Positions 17,645-26,355 of a stretch of 58,103 bases of DNA are shown piece by piece. The stretch is taken from positions 1 through 58,103 of the forward strand of contig JAAYOC010000015.1 of NCBI GenBank assembly GCA_012520505.1, given 5' to 3'. The notes under the pieces are model-generated. The model ran no database searches, was not told the origin of the DNA, and saw only the letters and a list, made by a program, of their open reading frames with translations. Each line of letters begins with the position of its first letter. Position 1 is the stretch's first letter. Position numbers and translations under genes: made by a program. The DNA is from Oscillospiraceae bacterium (GTDB lineage Bacteria; Bacillota; Clostridia; Oscillospirales; Acutalibacteraceae).

Positions 17645-20230
17645 ATGAAAAGACTTATAAGCCTTTTGCTTACGTTCGTTTTACTTCTTACAATGGCTTC
17701 TACTGCTCTTGTTGTAAACGGACAAACACCTGAAGAGCCAATGTTAGAACAAATTTATGGTGGCGGTGGAAAAGATAAAACTCCTATTTCTAATAGTTTT
17801 ATTGAGCTTTATAACCCAACCGATAATGCAATAAACCTTTCCGGGTATTCACTTAAATATGGTGAAAAGACTCTTAATTTAACCGGTACAATTCCTGCAA
17901 ACGGTTACTTTTTAATAGTTGGTGCAGCAGAAAAGACCGATGGTACGTATCTAACTATGAACTTGCCGGAAGCTGATCAAACTTGTGATTGGATAATTAA
18001 CAATAAAACCTACACAATTGAACTTTTAAAAAGCGATACGGTAATTGATTCTGTAACTACTATTGACGATACTGGCATTTCAAAACAAAAATCATATAGA
18101 CGTCAAAACCACGGTGCATTTGCTGTTGTTGAATGGGAAAAAGATAAAAACATAAATCAGGCTCATGTGAAAGCCAATGCTCCACACAACAGCAACGGCA
18201 TACAAGGAACTCTTTACACAGTTTCTGTCGAAGCTTCAGACGCTAGAGTAGAAGGTTTTTACAATAATAAAGAAGATAATATCAAGCTTGAACTTTCAGG
18301 CAGATACAACTCTCATGCTATGAACAAAGAAGGCGGAACCATTGAAATCGTAGCATATAACCCTGTTAACGGTTTTGCATACGTTGTAAGCGGTTTAAAA
18401 GGAGAAATCATAGCAATTAACTTAAACAAAAGTTTAGCCGGTGAAAAAGTTAAAGATCTTACCGGAACTCCTTATGACGTTATAGATCTTATTGAAAATT
18501 TCACATATGGAGACGTAACTTCTGTAGCTGTATCTCCTGATGGAAAAAAACTAGCAATTGCTATTCAAGAAAAAGACTATCAAAAAAATGGATATGTAGC
18601 AGTCTTTTCCTGTAGCAAAGAAGATGGTTCTATTACTCTTACCAATACTGTTGAAGTTGGTATTCAACCGGACATGATAGTCTTTGCAAACAACAATACT
18701 ATTCTTACTGCAGATGAAGGTGAACCACGAAAAGGTAACCTTGGCACTGATCCAAAAGGTTCCGTAACAATTGTTACAATAAATAATGATAATTCCCTTT
18801 CTGCAGACATTGCTTATTTTGACAAATTTGACGATAAAAGAGATGACCTTACTGCAGCAGGTGTTTTAATTCAAAAAGGTACAATGCCTTCAACAGACTT
18901 TGAACCTGAATATATTGCAGTAGTTGGCAACACTGCTTACGTTGCCCTGCAGGAAGCAAATGCTATTGCAGTTTTAGACATTACTGCTAATAAATTTACA
19001 GCTATATTCCCTCTCGGTTTCCAAAATTATAGCGATGATGAAAAAACAAAAATTGACCTTCTGGATGATGGAAATATTGAAATAATAAACCAACCAAATG
19101 TTTATGGTATTAGGATGCCGGACGGAATAGACGTAATAGAAATTGGCGGAAAAACCTACTTGCTTACAGCAAACGAAGGCGACAGCCGTTCTGACTGGAA
19201 AGGCCTTGACAACGAGAAGAAAAACAAAAATTCTCCTACCGGTAATGTCGAACTCGCCAAAAAAGTTACTTGGTTTGACCCAAGTAATTGGGATGGTCTT
19301 GATCCTGAAAAAGCATATATTTTTGGTGGTCGTTCATTTTCAATGTACGAAATAACAGCAAATAATCTCAAGCTCGTTTATGACAGCGGTAGCGACTTTG
19401 AAGACAAAACGGCTGAAAATTATCCGGAATACTTCAATGCTTCAAATAAAAATATTACCCTTGATGACCGTTCCGGTAAAAAAGGTCCGGAACCTGAAAG
19501 TGTAGTTGCAGGTGTAATCGGAGAAAAAACATTTGCATTCGTAGCTCTTGAACGCATCGGTGGTATCATGGTTTATGACATTACAAACCCTGAAAATGTT
19601 ACTTTTGCAAACTACATCAACTCTCGTGATTTCAGTGCCGATATCAAAGGAGATGTGTCCCCTGAAGGACTTTGCTTCGTATCTGCAAAAGATAGCAAAA
19701 CAGGAAACCCTATGTTGCTTGCTGCTTGCGAAGTATCAGGTACATTAGCAGTTTATAACTGCAACTACAAACCTAATTACGATGTTACCACAGATAATAA
19801 TGGCACTTGGGTACAAAACTCTGACGGTTCCCTCACCTTCATTTCAAATGGTCATTATGACAATTTCATAGGTGTTAAAGTAAACAATAAATTAATTGAT
19901 GCTAAGAACTATGAAGCTAAAAGTGGTTCTACAATAGTTACATTAAAAGCTGACTACCTAAAAACATTACCTGTTGGTAGCCATAATATAACAATTCTCT
20001 TCGCTGATGGAGAATGTAGCACAACCTTTGAAGTTAAAGATAGTGCTTCTAGTCAAAAAGTCTCAACAGAATTAGCTAAATCTACTGTTAAAAGCGATAA
20101 AAATCCACAAACAGAAGATCATAACAATATTGCTTTCTGGACTCTCCTCTTCTTCATTTCATTAGCAGGTATAACGAGTACAGTTACACATAGCAAAAAG
20201 AAAAATATTCCTATTAGATACAGTGTTTGA
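17645..20230 (+). CDS. Secreted surface protein: lamin-tail domain, choice-of-anchor I propeller, X2-like domain, sorting signal
   Basis: Large exported protein probably fixed to the cell surface. A signal peptide (residues 1-26, Lys/Arg then a Leu-rich core) is followed by a lamin-tail domain (about 31-130, with IELYNPTDNAINLSGYSL) and a long beta-propeller of the choice-of-anchor I type (about 190-700; VSPDGKKLAIA, LTADEGEPRKG, TANEGDSRSDWKG, PEPESV). An X2-like Ig module follows (about 720-805, SGSTIVTLKADYLKTLPVGSHN). The C terminus has a sorting-type end: NPQTED at 820, a hydrophobic helix and a Lys-rich tail. The start at 17645 follows TTGGAGGAAAAATT. Propellers of this type are found with secreted phosphatases, but no catalytic phosphatase domain is visible. 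Confidence 0.85.
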   Translation: MKRLISLLLTFVLLLTMASTALVVNGQTPEEPMLEQIYGGGGKDKTPISNSFIELYNPTDNAINLSGYSLKYGEKTLNLTGTIPANGYFLIVGAAEKTDGTYLTMNLPEADQTCDWIINNKTYTIELLKSDTVIDSVTTIDDTGISKQKSYRRQNHGAFAVVEWEKDKNINQAHVKANAPHNSNGIQGTLYTVSVEASDARVEGFYNNKEDNIKLELSGRYNSHAMNKEGGTIEIVAYNPVNGFAYVVSGLKGEIIAINLNKSLAGEKVKDLTGTPYDVIDLIENFTYGDVTSVAVSPDGKKLAIAIQEKDYQKNGYVAVFSCSKEDGSITLTNTVEVGIQPDMIVFANNNTILTADEGEPRKGNLGTDPKGSVTIVTINNDNSLSADIAYFDKFDDKRDDLTAAGVLIQKGTMPSTDFEPEYIAVVGNTAYVALQEANAIAVLDITANKFTAIFPLGFQNYSDDEKTKIDLLDDGNIEIINQPNVYGIRMPDGIDVIEIGGKTYLLTANEGDSRSDWKGLDNEKKNKNSPTGNVELAKKVTWFDPSNWDGLDPEKAYIFGGRSFSMYEITANNLKLVYDSGSDFEDKTAENYPEYFNASNKNITLDDRSGKKGPEPESVVAGVIGEKTFAFVALERIGGIMVYDITNPENVTFANYINSRDFSADIKGDVSPEGLCFVSAKDSKTGNPMLLAACEVSGTLAVYNCNYKPNYDVTTDNNGTWVQNSDGSLTFISNGHYDNFIGVKVNNKLIDAKNYEAKSGSTIVTLKADYLKTLPVGSHNITILFADGECSTTFEVKDSASSQKVSTELAKSTVKSDKNPQTEDHNNIAFWTLLFFISLAGITSTVTHSKKKNIPIRYSV

Positions 20231-20253
20231 ATACATTTCAAATATATCTCCTT

Positions 20254-20363
20254 GAGGCTGCACCTTATAAGTGTTCCCCCCAAAAAAATAATAATATTCA
20301 AAAACGATACTCCTAAAAGTACACATACACTCCCACAACGCTTATAAGGTGTACTCAAGCCTC
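20254..20363. repeat. 110-bp element bounded by imperfect inverted repeats
   Basis: The left arm GAGGCTGCACCTTATAAGTG (20254-20273) and the right arm (20337-20363, AACGCTTATAAGGTG then CCTC) share a perfect 11-bp core, CACCTTATAAG / CTTATAAGGTG. The A-rich interior has no ORF. It could be a miniature inverted-repeat element or a long hairpin downstream of the surface protein gene. Confidence 0.5.
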
Positions 20364-20412
20364 ACCCAAAAAATATTATTTTCACATACTTCATCCTTTC
20401 TAGAATAAACAC

Positions 20413-20454
20413 GAAGAGAAAGAAGGCACACACATATGTGCCTTCTTTCTCTTC
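20413..20454. terminator. Long hairpin between convergent genes
   Basis: Perfect 18-bp stem (GAAGAGAAAGAAGGCACA and its complement) around the loop CACATA, between the surface protein gene and the leftward YhhN-like gene. The T-rich distal arm rather than a separate U tract may provide termination. Confidence 0.8.
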
Positions 20455-20510
20455 TATTGATCTTCCTCTTAAATTAATAATTTACCGACAATTCATCATT
20501 ACAACTTAAA

Positions 20511-21227
20511 CTATAAATTAAAACTCGTACTAAGTGAAATAAGTAAAAGACCACCAAAGTAGGTTATACTATTTGCTATTGTAGCAAAATTATTTTTTTG
20601 ATCTTTGAACCTATATAACGCAAGAAACATATCTGAAACCATAAACAGGAAAAATCCAATATTTAAAAGAAGAGCTTTTATCATCAAACGTTCCGGAATT
20701 TCAAAATCTGCCAAAAGTATTAAAAGTATGCCTACTATACCAAGTGAGCCGTGAAGAGATACTGAAGAAAAATATATTGGAAAACCTTTTCTCATATATT
20801 TATTCATGTTTTCAAACCAATCCGCTTTAACCAATGCTATCATGCCGTAATTTAATGCAACAAAAATTAACAAGAACCACCAATAATTTTTAAGAGTAAA
20901 TCCTATTAAGTTCAACAATAAAACTCCGTATAGGAAAAGAAATACATTGCCAATTGCAAATACCAAACCGCCCTTTTTAAAATCCCAAATAAGAATAATA
21001 TCTCCAAGGGCCGCTACAAGAATTCCTATAAGGCCCCAAAAATGAATATTATTTACTTGAAAATTACCTAAACGAATTGTTTCAACAAGTGCATATATAG
21101 CAAACATAAGTGCAAGGATAATTTTATTTATAGCTTTCCTTTTAAAATTATCTGCAGTTTTTGTAAATAAATATGCTAAAAGCAAAGCCAAATAACAAAT
21201 AATGAACACAATCATTGGCCAGTCCAT
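20511..21227 (-). CDS. YhhN/TMEM86-like membrane protein
   Basis: Multi-pass membrane protein (about eight hydrophobic segments, 238 residues) of the YhhN type, whose animal relatives TMEM86A/B hydrolyse lysoplasmalogens. The visible family signature is FFLFMVSDMFLALYRFKD near the C terminus, with a second aspartate in LVAALGDIILIW. GGGGTG lies 6 nt upstream of the start. Lysoplasmalogenase activity is an inference from the family; a general membrane role is equally possible. It stands alone, convergent with the surface protein gene. Confidence 0.72.
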   Translation of the reverse strand: MDWPMIVFIICYLALLLAYLFTKTADNFKRKAINKIILALMFAIYALVETIRLGNFQVNNIHFWGLIGILVAALGDIILIWDFKKGGLVFAIGNVFLFLYGVLLLNLIGFTLKNYWWFLLIFVALNYGMIALVKADWFENMNKYMRKGFPIYFSSVSLHGSLGIVGILLILLADFEIPERLMIKALLLNIGFFLFMVSDMFLALYRFKDQKNNFATIANSITYFGGLLLISLSTSFNL

Positions 21228-21330
21228 TCGTACACCCCATAAATTTTTATTTCACTTCATTCTCCATTAATACTTCGTTAATAAGTCTCTAAAATTTTAT
21301 CACAACGTACCATCTTATTCAATCTATATA

Positions 21331-21359
21331 TTGAATATTTTTACCAAAAATAGTATAGT
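21331..21359 (+). promoter_or_regulatory. asnA promoter
   Basis: The -35 TTGAAT (21331-21336) and -10 TATAGT (21354-21359) are 17 nt apart, about 34 nt before the ATG. Confidence 0.7.
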
Positions 21360-21392
21360 ATTCACATATATTTCAAGGTAAAGGTGTTTTTA

Positions 21393-22400
21393 ATGGACGG
21401 ATTATTTTTGCCAAAGGGTTATATTTCCAAACTCTCTCTCAAAGAGACCCAAAAGGCTATAAAAACTACAAAAGATACTTTTCAAAATACTTTTGCAAAG
21501 TATTTAAAACTTGATCGTGTTACTGCACCTGTAATTGTTACAAGCGACAGTGGTATTAATGATGACTTGAGCGGTGTTGAGCGTAAAGTTACTTTTGATA
21601 TGCTCTCTCAGAGCGGTCAGGCGGAAGTAGTACAATCTCTTGCTAAATGGAAACGTTTAGCTCTCGACAGATATGGTTATCTTCCAGGAGAAGGTATATA
21701 TACGGACATGTCAGCAATTAGACGCGACGATGCTGTTGATTCCACTCATTCAATATATGTGGATCAATGGGACTGGGAACGCGTTATTAACGATTCAAAC
21801 CGCACTGAGGATTTCCTGAAAGGGGTCGTTCGCATTATTGTTGCTGCTCTTGCTGATACCAAAGATAAAGTAAATTTTGCCTTCCCACAACTTGAACTTA
21901 CAATGGAACGCAATGTTTTCTTTATAACAAGTCAAGAACTTCTTGACCTCTACCCTGACCTCTCCTCAAAAGAGCGTGAGGACAAAATCGCAAAAGAAAA
22001 AGGTACCGTTTTCATTATGAAAATCGGACATGAGCTTTCAAACGGTGAGCCTCATGACCTTCGTGCTCCAGACTACGATGATTGGGACCTAAACGGCGAT
22101 TTAATCGTTTGGAACGAAATTCTCGGTTGTTCATTTGAGCTTTCTTCAATGGGAATTCGTGTAAATGCAGATAGTCTTGCTCTCCAACTTAAAAAGGCAA
22201 ACGCGGAAGACAGACTTAGGTTTCCATACCATAAGCGAATTATTGACGGTACCCTACCGCTCACAATTGGTGGGGGTATTGGTCAATCAAGAATGTGTAT
22301 GTTTATGCTTGAAAAAGCTCATATCGGTGAAGTTCAGGTTTCTATTTGGCCTGAGGAAATGATAAAACTATGTGAAAAACATGGAATAGTTCTTTTGTGA
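21393..22400 (+). CDS. asnA: Aspartate--ammonia ligase (asparagine synthetase A)
   Basis: Makes asparagine from aspartate, ammonia and ATP. The fold is the class II aminoacyl-tRNA-synthetase-like core. Family motifs are visible: VTAPVIVTSDSGINDDLSGVERKV, YTDMSAIRRDD, STHSIYVDQWDWE, HELSNGEPHDLRAPDYDDW and the C-terminal GGGIGQSRMCMFML. Length 335 residues is normal. I use the ATG at 21393 (MDGLFLP) with AAAGGTG upstream rather than the GTG 9 nt earlier. It is probably transcribed alone or with the following gap gene, 58 nt away. Confidence 0.95.
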   Translation: MDGLFLPKGYISKLSLKETQKAIKTTKDTFQNTFAKYLKLDRVTAPVIVTSDSGINDDLSGVERKVTFDMLSQSGQAEVVQSLAKWKRLALDRYGYLPGEGIYTDMSAIRRDDAVDSTHSIYVDQWDWERVINDSNRTEDFLKGVVRIIVAALADTKDKVNFAFPQLELTMERNVFFITSQELLDLYPDLSSKEREDKIAKEKGTVFIMKIGHELSNGEPHDLRAPDYDDWDLNGDLIVWNEILGCSFELSSMGIRVNADSLALQLKKANAEDRLRFPYHKRIIDGTLPLTIGGGIGQSRMCMFMLEKAHIGEVQVSIWPEEMIKLCEKHGIVLL

Positions 22401-22458
22401 CGATACCATTAGTTTGTATTTTTATAAAAATTTTATGAGTTTGTAAGAGGAAGATAAT

Positions 22459-23478
22459 ATGTCTATAAAAATAGGAATCAACGGATTTGGTCGTATAGGT
22501 CGTATAGTATTTAGAATTTTAATGTCTCGTTCTGATGAATTTGAACTCTGCGGTATTAATTTAAGGAATGCTGATCTCAATTTCATGCTTTACCAACTTA
22601 AATATGACAGCATTTTTGGCAAATTTGATGGAGCCATTGAAGTCGCTGATCAAGCTCTTATAGTTAATGGAAAACGAGTACAAATTTTCTCTGAAAATGA
22701 CCCTTCGCTTATCAGGTGGTTTGAATGTGGTGCTGAATATATCATCGAATCAACCGGTGCTTTCAACACATATGAAGCGGCCGGCGCACATAAAATTGGC
22801 GGGGCTAAGAAAATTATACTTTCTGCTCCTTCTAAAGACGATATAATTCCTACTTTCGTTATGGGAGTAAACAATGATAAGTACACAAAAGATATGGATA
22901 TTGTATCAAATGCTTCTTGTACAACTAACTGTCTTGCTCCCCTTGCAAAAATAATCAATGACGCTTTTGGAATTGAAAAGGCTTTAATGAGCACGATTCA
23001 TTCGGCAACAGCAAAACAAAAGGCAGTCGATGCCAGAGCAGGTCGTGACTGGCGAACAGGACGTTCCGTATTTAACAATATTATTCCTTCTACAACAGGA
23101 GCGGCAAAAGCTGTTGGTCTTGTAATTCCTGAACTCAAAGGAAAAATGACCGGCATGTCTTTTAGGGTTCCAACAAATGATGTTTCTGTTGTAGACCTCA
23201 CTGCATTGCTTAAAACACCTACTACTTATGAAGAAATTTGTAAAAAAGTAAAAGAGGCATCTGAAACATATATGAAAGGTATTGTGGACTATACAGAGGA
23301 TGAAATAGTATCTTCCGATATTTTAGGCGATCCACACACTTGTATTTTTGATGCTACTTCCGGAATCATTATTGAAAATAACTTTGTAAAACTTATTGCT
23401 TGGTATGACAACGAATGGGGTTACTCAAACAAAATAATTGACTTTATTGCATACATGCACAAAATAGACAATGAATAG
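22459..23478 (+). CDS. gap: Glyceraldehyde-3-phosphate dehydrogenase, type I
   Basis: Glycolytic enzyme oxidising glyceraldehyde-3-phosphate to 1,3-bisphosphoglycerate with NAD+. The Rossmann motif INGFGRIGR is at the N terminus, the catalytic cysteine is Cys154 in SNASCTTNCLAP, the catalytic histidine lies in STIHSATAKQKAVD, and the C terminus has WYDNEWGYSNK. Length 339 residues is normal. GAGGAAG lies 7 nt upstream. It sits between asnA and a PLP lyase rather than in a glycolytic operon; pfkA is elsewhere in this window. Confidence 0.96.
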   Translation: MSIKIGINGFGRIGRIVFRILMSRSDEFELCGINLRNADLNFMLYQLKYDSIFGKFDGAIEVADQALIVNGKRVQIFSENDPSLIRWFECGAEYIIESTGAFNTYEAAGAHKIGGAKKIILSAPSKDDIIPTFVMGVNNDKYTKDMDIVSNASCTTNCLAPLAKIINDAFGIEKALMSTIHSATAKQKAVDARAGRDWRTGRSVFNNIIPSTTGAAKAVGLVIPELKGKMTGMSFRVPTNDVSVVDLTALLKTPTTYEEICKKVKEASETYMKGIVDYTEDEIVSSDILGDPHTCIFDATSGIIIENNFVKLIAWYDNEWGYSNKIIDFIAYMHKIDNE

Positions 23479-23509
23479 AATAGTTTCACTAATTTCTGAG
23501 GTGTAAAAT

Positions 23510-24799
23510 ATGCAAACTTCTGATATGTTTCTAAATCTTGGTATTTCACCGGAGGTAATTGAATATTCAGATAAAATTCTGGAAAGTTTAAAAGAACGTT
23601 TCGAAAAAATCGACTTTGTTGCAGAAAGCAATCAAATTAAAGTTATTTTAGCAATGCAAAAAAACAAAGTATCCGCAGCTTGCTTTGCAGGCACAACCGG
23701 TTATGGGCGTGACGACTTAGGAAGAGATACTCTCGAAAAGGTTTATGCGGATTGTTTTAATACCGAAGCAGCCCTTGTCAGACCACAAATAACGTGTGGA
23801 ACCCATGCACTCGCTGTTGCTTTATCTGCAAATTTACTTCCCGGCGATGAACTTTTATCTCCGGTAGGTAGACCTTATGATACATTAGAAGAAGTAATAG
23901 GAATCAGAGATTCAAAATGTTCTCTTAAGGAATATGGTGTGTCCTACAGACAAGTTGACCTTCTTCCTGATAGTTCTTTTAACTACGATGGAATTCGTGT
24001 AGCAATTAACGAAAAAACAAAACTCGTTACAATTCAACGTTCAGTAGGATACAGAAGACGTCCTACCTTTTCTGTTGCTCAAATTGGTGAACTAACTAAA
24101 TTCATAAAAGATATAAATCCAAACATTATTGTAATGGTAGATAACTGCTATGGCGAGTTTGTGGAAACAATCGAGCCATCAGATGTTGGAGCCGATATGA
24201 TTGTAGGTTCCTTAATTAAGAATCCGGGCGGCGGACTTGCCCCGGTGGGCGGCTATATTTGCGGCAAAAAAGAGTTAATTGACCGTTGTGCATACCGCCT
24301 TTCTGCACCTGGCCTAGGTCAAGAAGTCGGTGCCAGCCTTACAGTAAACACACAACTTTATCAAGGCTTTTTCCTTGCTCCTGCCGTAGTTGCAGGTGCA
24401 CTCAAAGGCGCACTTTTTGCCGCTGCTCTTTATGAATCTCTCGGATTTACTGTAACTCCGGATAGCAAACAAAGTCGCCACGATATAATCCAATGTATCG
24501 AACTCGGTTCAAAAGAGCGAATGCTCGCCTTCACTAAGGGCGTTCAAGCCGCCGCTCCGGTGGATTCTTATTTTACTCCTGAACCGTCTTCTACTCCAGG
24601 CTACAGCGACAAACTTATAATGGCTGCCGGTACATTTATTCAAGGTTCATCAATTGAACTTTCGGCAGACGGTCCATTGAGAGAACCTTATACTGTATTC
24701 TTTCAAGGTGGACTCACGTATTCACATGCGAAACTTGGTATTATGATGTCTCTACAAACAATGATTGACGAAGGTTTCATAAGTCTTGAAGGAAAATAA
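23510..24799 (+). CDS. Methionine gamma-lyase family protein (PLP-dependent, YnbB-like)
   Basis: Fold-type I pyridoxal phosphate enzyme of the family once called aluminium resistance proteins, now grouped with methionine gamma-lyase. The likely PLP lysine is Lys237 in VGSLIKNPGGGLAPVGGY, with the cofactor-binding aspartate in MVDNCYGEF. The family end FFQGGLTYSHAKLGIMMSLQ is present. Length 429 residues is usual. The substrate is not established. Its stop overlaps the next start as TAATG. Confidence 0.88.
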   Translation: MQTSDMFLNLGISPEVIEYSDKILESLKERFEKIDFVAESNQIKVILAMQKNKVSAACFAGTTGYGRDDLGRDTLEKVYADCFNTEAALVRPQITCGTHALAVALSANLLPGDELLSPVGRPYDTLEEVIGIRDSKCSLKEYGVSYRQVDLLPDSSFNYDGIRVAINEKTKLVTIQRSVGYRRRPTFSVAQIGELTKFIKDINPNIIVMVDNCYGEFVETIEPSDVGADMIVGSLIKNPGGGLAPVGGYICGKKELIDRCAYRLSAPGLGQEVGASLTVNTQLYQGFFLAPAVVAGALKGALFAAALYESLGFTVTPDSKQSRHDIIQCIELGSKERMLAFTKGVQAAAPVDSYFTPEPSSTPGYSDKLIMAAGTFIQGSSIELSADGPLREPYTVFFQGGLTYSHAKLGIMMSLQTMIDEGFISLEGK

Positions 24800-25839
24800 T
24801 GAAAGAATTTATTACAAAAGAAAACAATTTAGTAAAAAAAAATTGGTCCCAATTGGGAACAAAAAAAATAATCATAATATTACTTGATGCCATATTTGTA
24901 TTTAGTACATTCATATGTGCATTTATTGACTATGTAAATGACGGAAGATTTTTCGGTTATTTGCTAGCTTTAAGTTTCGTTGGAATCGGCATACTTGTTA
25001 TACTCCCTTGGGGGCACCGTTTTACAACCTACGAAAAGACTTGGTTTTTAACTATTCTGGTGCTCGCCTCTATCTTCTCCATTTTATTTCCGGAAGAAGA
25101 TATGCATGGTATAAAGGGAGTTTGGATAATGGCTCTCTATCTGCTTAACACATTCTTAAATATTTTGTGTGAACTTCTAATAGCAAAACAATCCAAATGG
25201 AACTTCATCGTTTCAGTTTTTGTAGAGCTTTCCGAAATCCTTATCTACGGGCTTTTAGCCTACAGATTTGCAACAATGGCTGTTACAATCTTCTTCTGGC
25301 TCCCAATAGATGTCCTAAGCTTTATTGCATGGCACAGACATCCTGATAAATATAAAAATGAACTCACACAAGTTCGAACTCTTACCGGGAAACAAGAAGT
25401 TCTCATTATTATTGGTATCATCGTTTGGACAGTGGTTGTTGGTTATATCCTCACACTCATTGACCTCGGTTCAGAGCTTTTTCACGGTAACGATAAGTTG
25501 GAAATTGCTGTATGTTACATTGACGCCTGTGTCTCTGCCGTAGGTATTGCAAATGGAATTTTTATTCTCTTTAGAATTAGAGAACAATGGGTTGCCTGGT
25601 TTATCTATGCGTTACTTGAAGGTGTAATAAACATTTTAGCCGGACAATATGTGCTTCTCATATCAAAACTCGGGTATTTAACCAACACAACTTACGGTTA
25701 CATCAGATGGACAAAATACATTAAAGAAAATCCGGAAATGCTTATTAAGGGTGAAGACCTTAAACTTAAAACCATTATTGCAAAAACAAAAGCAAATATT
25801 GCAAATTTAAAAGAAAAACGTGCTAAAAAATCTGCATAA
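24799..25839 (+). CDS. pnuC: PnuC-type vitamin transporter
   Basis: Integral membrane facilitator of the PnuC family, which carries nicotinamide riboside, thiamine or riboflavin depending on the subgroup. About seven or eight hydrophobic helices are present. The typical C-terminal core reads REQWVAWFIYALLEGVINI and GYLTNTTYGYIRWTKY. A long N-terminal hydrophobic region and a basic C-terminal tail (KANIANLKEKRAKKSA) are extra. Translation is coupled to the PLP lyase. No riboswitch was seen that would tell which vitamin is carried. Confidence 0.85.
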   Translation: MKEFITKENNLVKKNWSQLGTKKIIIILLDAIFVFSTFICAFIDYVNDGRFFGYLLALSFVGIGILVILPWGHRFTTYEKTWFLTILVLASIFSILFPEEDMHGIKGVWIMALYLLNTFLNILCELLIAKQSKWNFIVSVFVELSEILIYGLLAYRFATMAVTIFFWLPIDVLSFIAWHRHPDKYKNELTQVRTLTGKQEVLIIIGIIVWTVVVGYILTLIDLGSELFHGNDKLEIAVCYIDACVSAVGIANGIFILFRIREQWVAWFIYALLEGVINILAGQYVLLISKLGYLTNTTYGYIRWTKYIKENPEMLIKGEDLKLKTIIAKTKANIANLKEKRAKKSA

Positions 25840-25840
25840 C

Positions 25841-25875
25841 AAAAACTGCGTAGTTTTATGACTACGCAGTTTTTA
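25841..25875. terminator. Bidirectional intrinsic terminator
   Basis: Stem AAAAACTGCGTAGT / ACTACGCAGTTTTT with loop TTTATG, between convergent pnuC and the leftward phosphatase gene. Confidence 0.92.
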
Positions 25876-25885
25876 AATTAATTTT

Positions 25886-26353
25886 TTAAGAATTTTTTGA
25901 TTTCTTTGAAAGAAGTTTATCTTTGTATGCTTCTAAATATTCTTTAATTTCATCCATCGCCTCAAAATATACATTCATATCCTTTTCAAGCCATGGGTCT
26001 TTAATTGGAGTATATTTCCCGGTCACAGCCTCAGAAAGTGTAATAAATTTCTTCTTATACGGTAAAGGAATAAGTATCCTATGGCTTTTTACCATTCCAA
26101 TTATTACATCTGCTTCTTTTACTAAATGCATGTTTTTATATATCCAGCGAGGTTGATGCGCATTTATATAATCAATGTCAAAACCTTCTCGAAGCAATGC
26201 CTGTCTCGCTTTATCATGTATTTCTGATGCTTGATGAAGTGTTGCCGCAGAATTTACAACTATATCCTCATTCCCATCTATCATACGTTTAAAAACATAC
26301 TCACAATAGGGACTACGACACATATTTGATGAACAAATAAAAAGTATTTTCAT
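25886..26353 (-). CDS. Low-molecular-weight protein-tyrosine-phosphatase-like protein
   Basis: Cytoplasmic phosphatase fold. The P-loop is CSSNMCRS with Cys7 as nucleophile and Arg13, and the acid loop is IKDPWLEKD (the usual DP motif). At 155 residues it is a complete single domain. It lies 2 nt after the FGGY kinase gene on the same strand, so it is in the TetR-controlled unit. The substrate could be phosphotyrosine or a small phosphorylated metabolite; the context with a sugar kinase makes the latter worth considering. Confidence 0.85.
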   Translation of the reverse strand: MKILFICSSNMCRSPYCEYVFKRMIDGNEDIVVNSAATLHQASEIHDKARQALLREGFDIDYINAHQPRWIYKNMHLVKEADVIIGMVKSHRILIPLPYKKKFITLSEAVTGKYTPIKDPWLEKDMNVYFEAMDEIKEYLEAYKDKLLSKKSKNS

Positions 26354-26355
26354 AA

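Noticed and set aside
21240-21392. T-box or other leader upstream of asnA
   Set aside because: No T-box sequence or terminator hairpin; only a simple promoter is visible.
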